Positions 63,611-64,000 of a stretch of DNA of 64,000 nt are shown here, piece after piece. The position numbers were made by a program, and so were the translations under genes. Every line of letters starts with the position of its first letter. Positions within the stretch are counted from its first letter, which is position 1. The stretch is from Isochrysis galbana. Lineage: Eukaryota; Haptophyta; Isochrysidales; Isochrysidaceae. The DNA lies in assembly GCA_018136815.1 (NCBI GenBank), contig CM030940.1, positions 1,382,613 to 1,446,612 of the forward strand. The letters run 5' to 3'. Below the pieces are notes generated by a model. The model searched no databases. It worked only from the letters and a program-made list of their open reading frames with translations, and had not been told where the DNA came from.

Positions 63611-64000
63611 ATGCACAAGTCGAAGAAACAGAAGCTGAGCCCGGCTGTCGAGGGGCTAGTGAAGCAGTGCCAGGCGGCGCTCAAGGCTCTCAAGAAGTCT
63701 CACCTCTCTCCTCCCTTCTCGGAGCCTGTCGACTGGAAGGCGTTGAATCTGCCGATGTATCCCAAGATCATCAAACATCCGATGGACCTTGGCACGGTCG
63801 AAAAGAAGCTGCTTGCGGGCAAGTATTCCTCGATCGCAGACTTCACTGCTGATGTCAACTTGGTGTGGGAGAACGCGCAGCTCTTCAACACGGAGGGCTC
63901 CGAGATCTACGACGCGGCCACCGAGCTGCGAGAGCTTTTCGAGACGCAGATGAGCGGGGTGCCAGACGGTCCCCTCAACGGCAGCTCGGGCGGTGGCAGC
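63611..64000 (+). CDS. Bromodomain protein, 5' end only
   Basis: 130 codons to the window edge, without a stop. Starts MHKSKKQKLSPAVEGLVKQC. The bromodomain is complete: PFSEPVDWKALNLPMYPKII (ZA loop), KHPMDLGTVEKKL, SSIADFTADVNLVWENAQLF and a final helix with AATELRELFETQM. The conserved Asn for acetyl-lysine binding is in ENAQLFN. The domain reads closest to BET/GTE-type bromodomains near an N-terminus; without the rest (a second bromodomain or ET domain) the subfamily cannot be fixed. Expected role: reader of acetylated histones. Confidence 0.9.
   Translation, partial: MHKSKKQKLSPAVEGLVKQCQAALKALKKSHLSPPFSEPVDWKALNLPMYPKIIKHPMDLGTVEKKLLAGKYSSIADFTADVNLVWENAQLFNTEGSEIYDAATELRELFETQMSGVPDGPLNGSSGGGS

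Noticed and set aside
1-64000. CRISPR arrays or bacterial-type operons
   Set aside because: No spaced direct repeats of that kind and no ribosome-binding-site pattern; introns show a eukaryotic genome.

Overview
The window is GC-rich nuclear DNA from a eukaryote. Protein genes are split by short spliceosomal introns, a few of which carry GC rather than GT donors. Simple-sequence tracts and dispersed repeats fill the space between genes. The gene content (ATRX-like remodeller, EHD ATPase, TAF5, bromodomain protein, GT49 glycosyltransferase, lipase-3 enzyme) together with poly-C, CT and GA tracts suggests a unicellular alga or protist. A haptophyte-like microalga is my best guess, at low certainty. 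There are no prokaryotic operons, and strand changes are frequent.

Layout. 1-6724 (+): 3' part of an ATRX-type SNF2 remodeller, open at the left edge. 6725-19050: a repeat-dense block. It holds LTR-like repeats, a chromodomain fragment, a family of ends reading GGGCGGTCAAACAGGG next to TA, two divergent paralogous small membrane-protein genes in an AT-richer island, and a large inverted repeat (about 1.9 kb arms, 10885-12780 and 14237-16110) with a tRNA-Leu(AAG) in each arm. 19304-22605 (+): EHD-family ATPase, ten exons. 23809-24590: another composite repeat. 26414-28510 (-): intronless RING plus ATP-grasp protein. 30280-34133: inverted-repeat-bounded element, LTR-like repeat and dispersed repeats. 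34268-36702 (-): diacylglycerol-lipase-like gene, four exons. 38160-40862 (+): TAF5. 41545-42287 (+): small two-exon gene of unknown role. 42690-45300: two decayed LINE-type reverse-transcriptase tails. 46068-49064 (+): intronless fusion of a nicotinamide-riboside-kinase-like domain to an ataxin-10-like ARM region. 50061-51044 (-): esterase of the PHB-depolymerase type. 52065-54568: hypothetical ORF, hairpin cluster, an ORF broken by one in-frame TAA, and a tiny foldback MITE. 55055-56968 (+): GT49 (LARGE/B4GAT1-like) glycosyltransferase. 57170-58192: the fullest copy of the composite repeat. 59001-59100: assembly gap. 59313-60359 (-): membrane J-domain protein. 61222-61716 (+): secreted or membrane hypothetical. 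63611-64000 (+): 5' end of a bromodomain gene.

The genes do not form a pathway. Three act on chromatin or transcription (ATRX-like, TAF5, bromodomain); others act in membrane traffic (EHD), lipid signalling (lipase) and secretory glycosylation (GT49). The most unusual items are the two domain fusions, the divergent membrane-protein pair inside mobile-element debris, the CTAGAGT-type motif clusters near several gene starts, and the family of TA-flanked terminal-repeat elements. Exon boundaries were placed by reading frame, splice signals and remembered family conservation; none was checked against transcripts.
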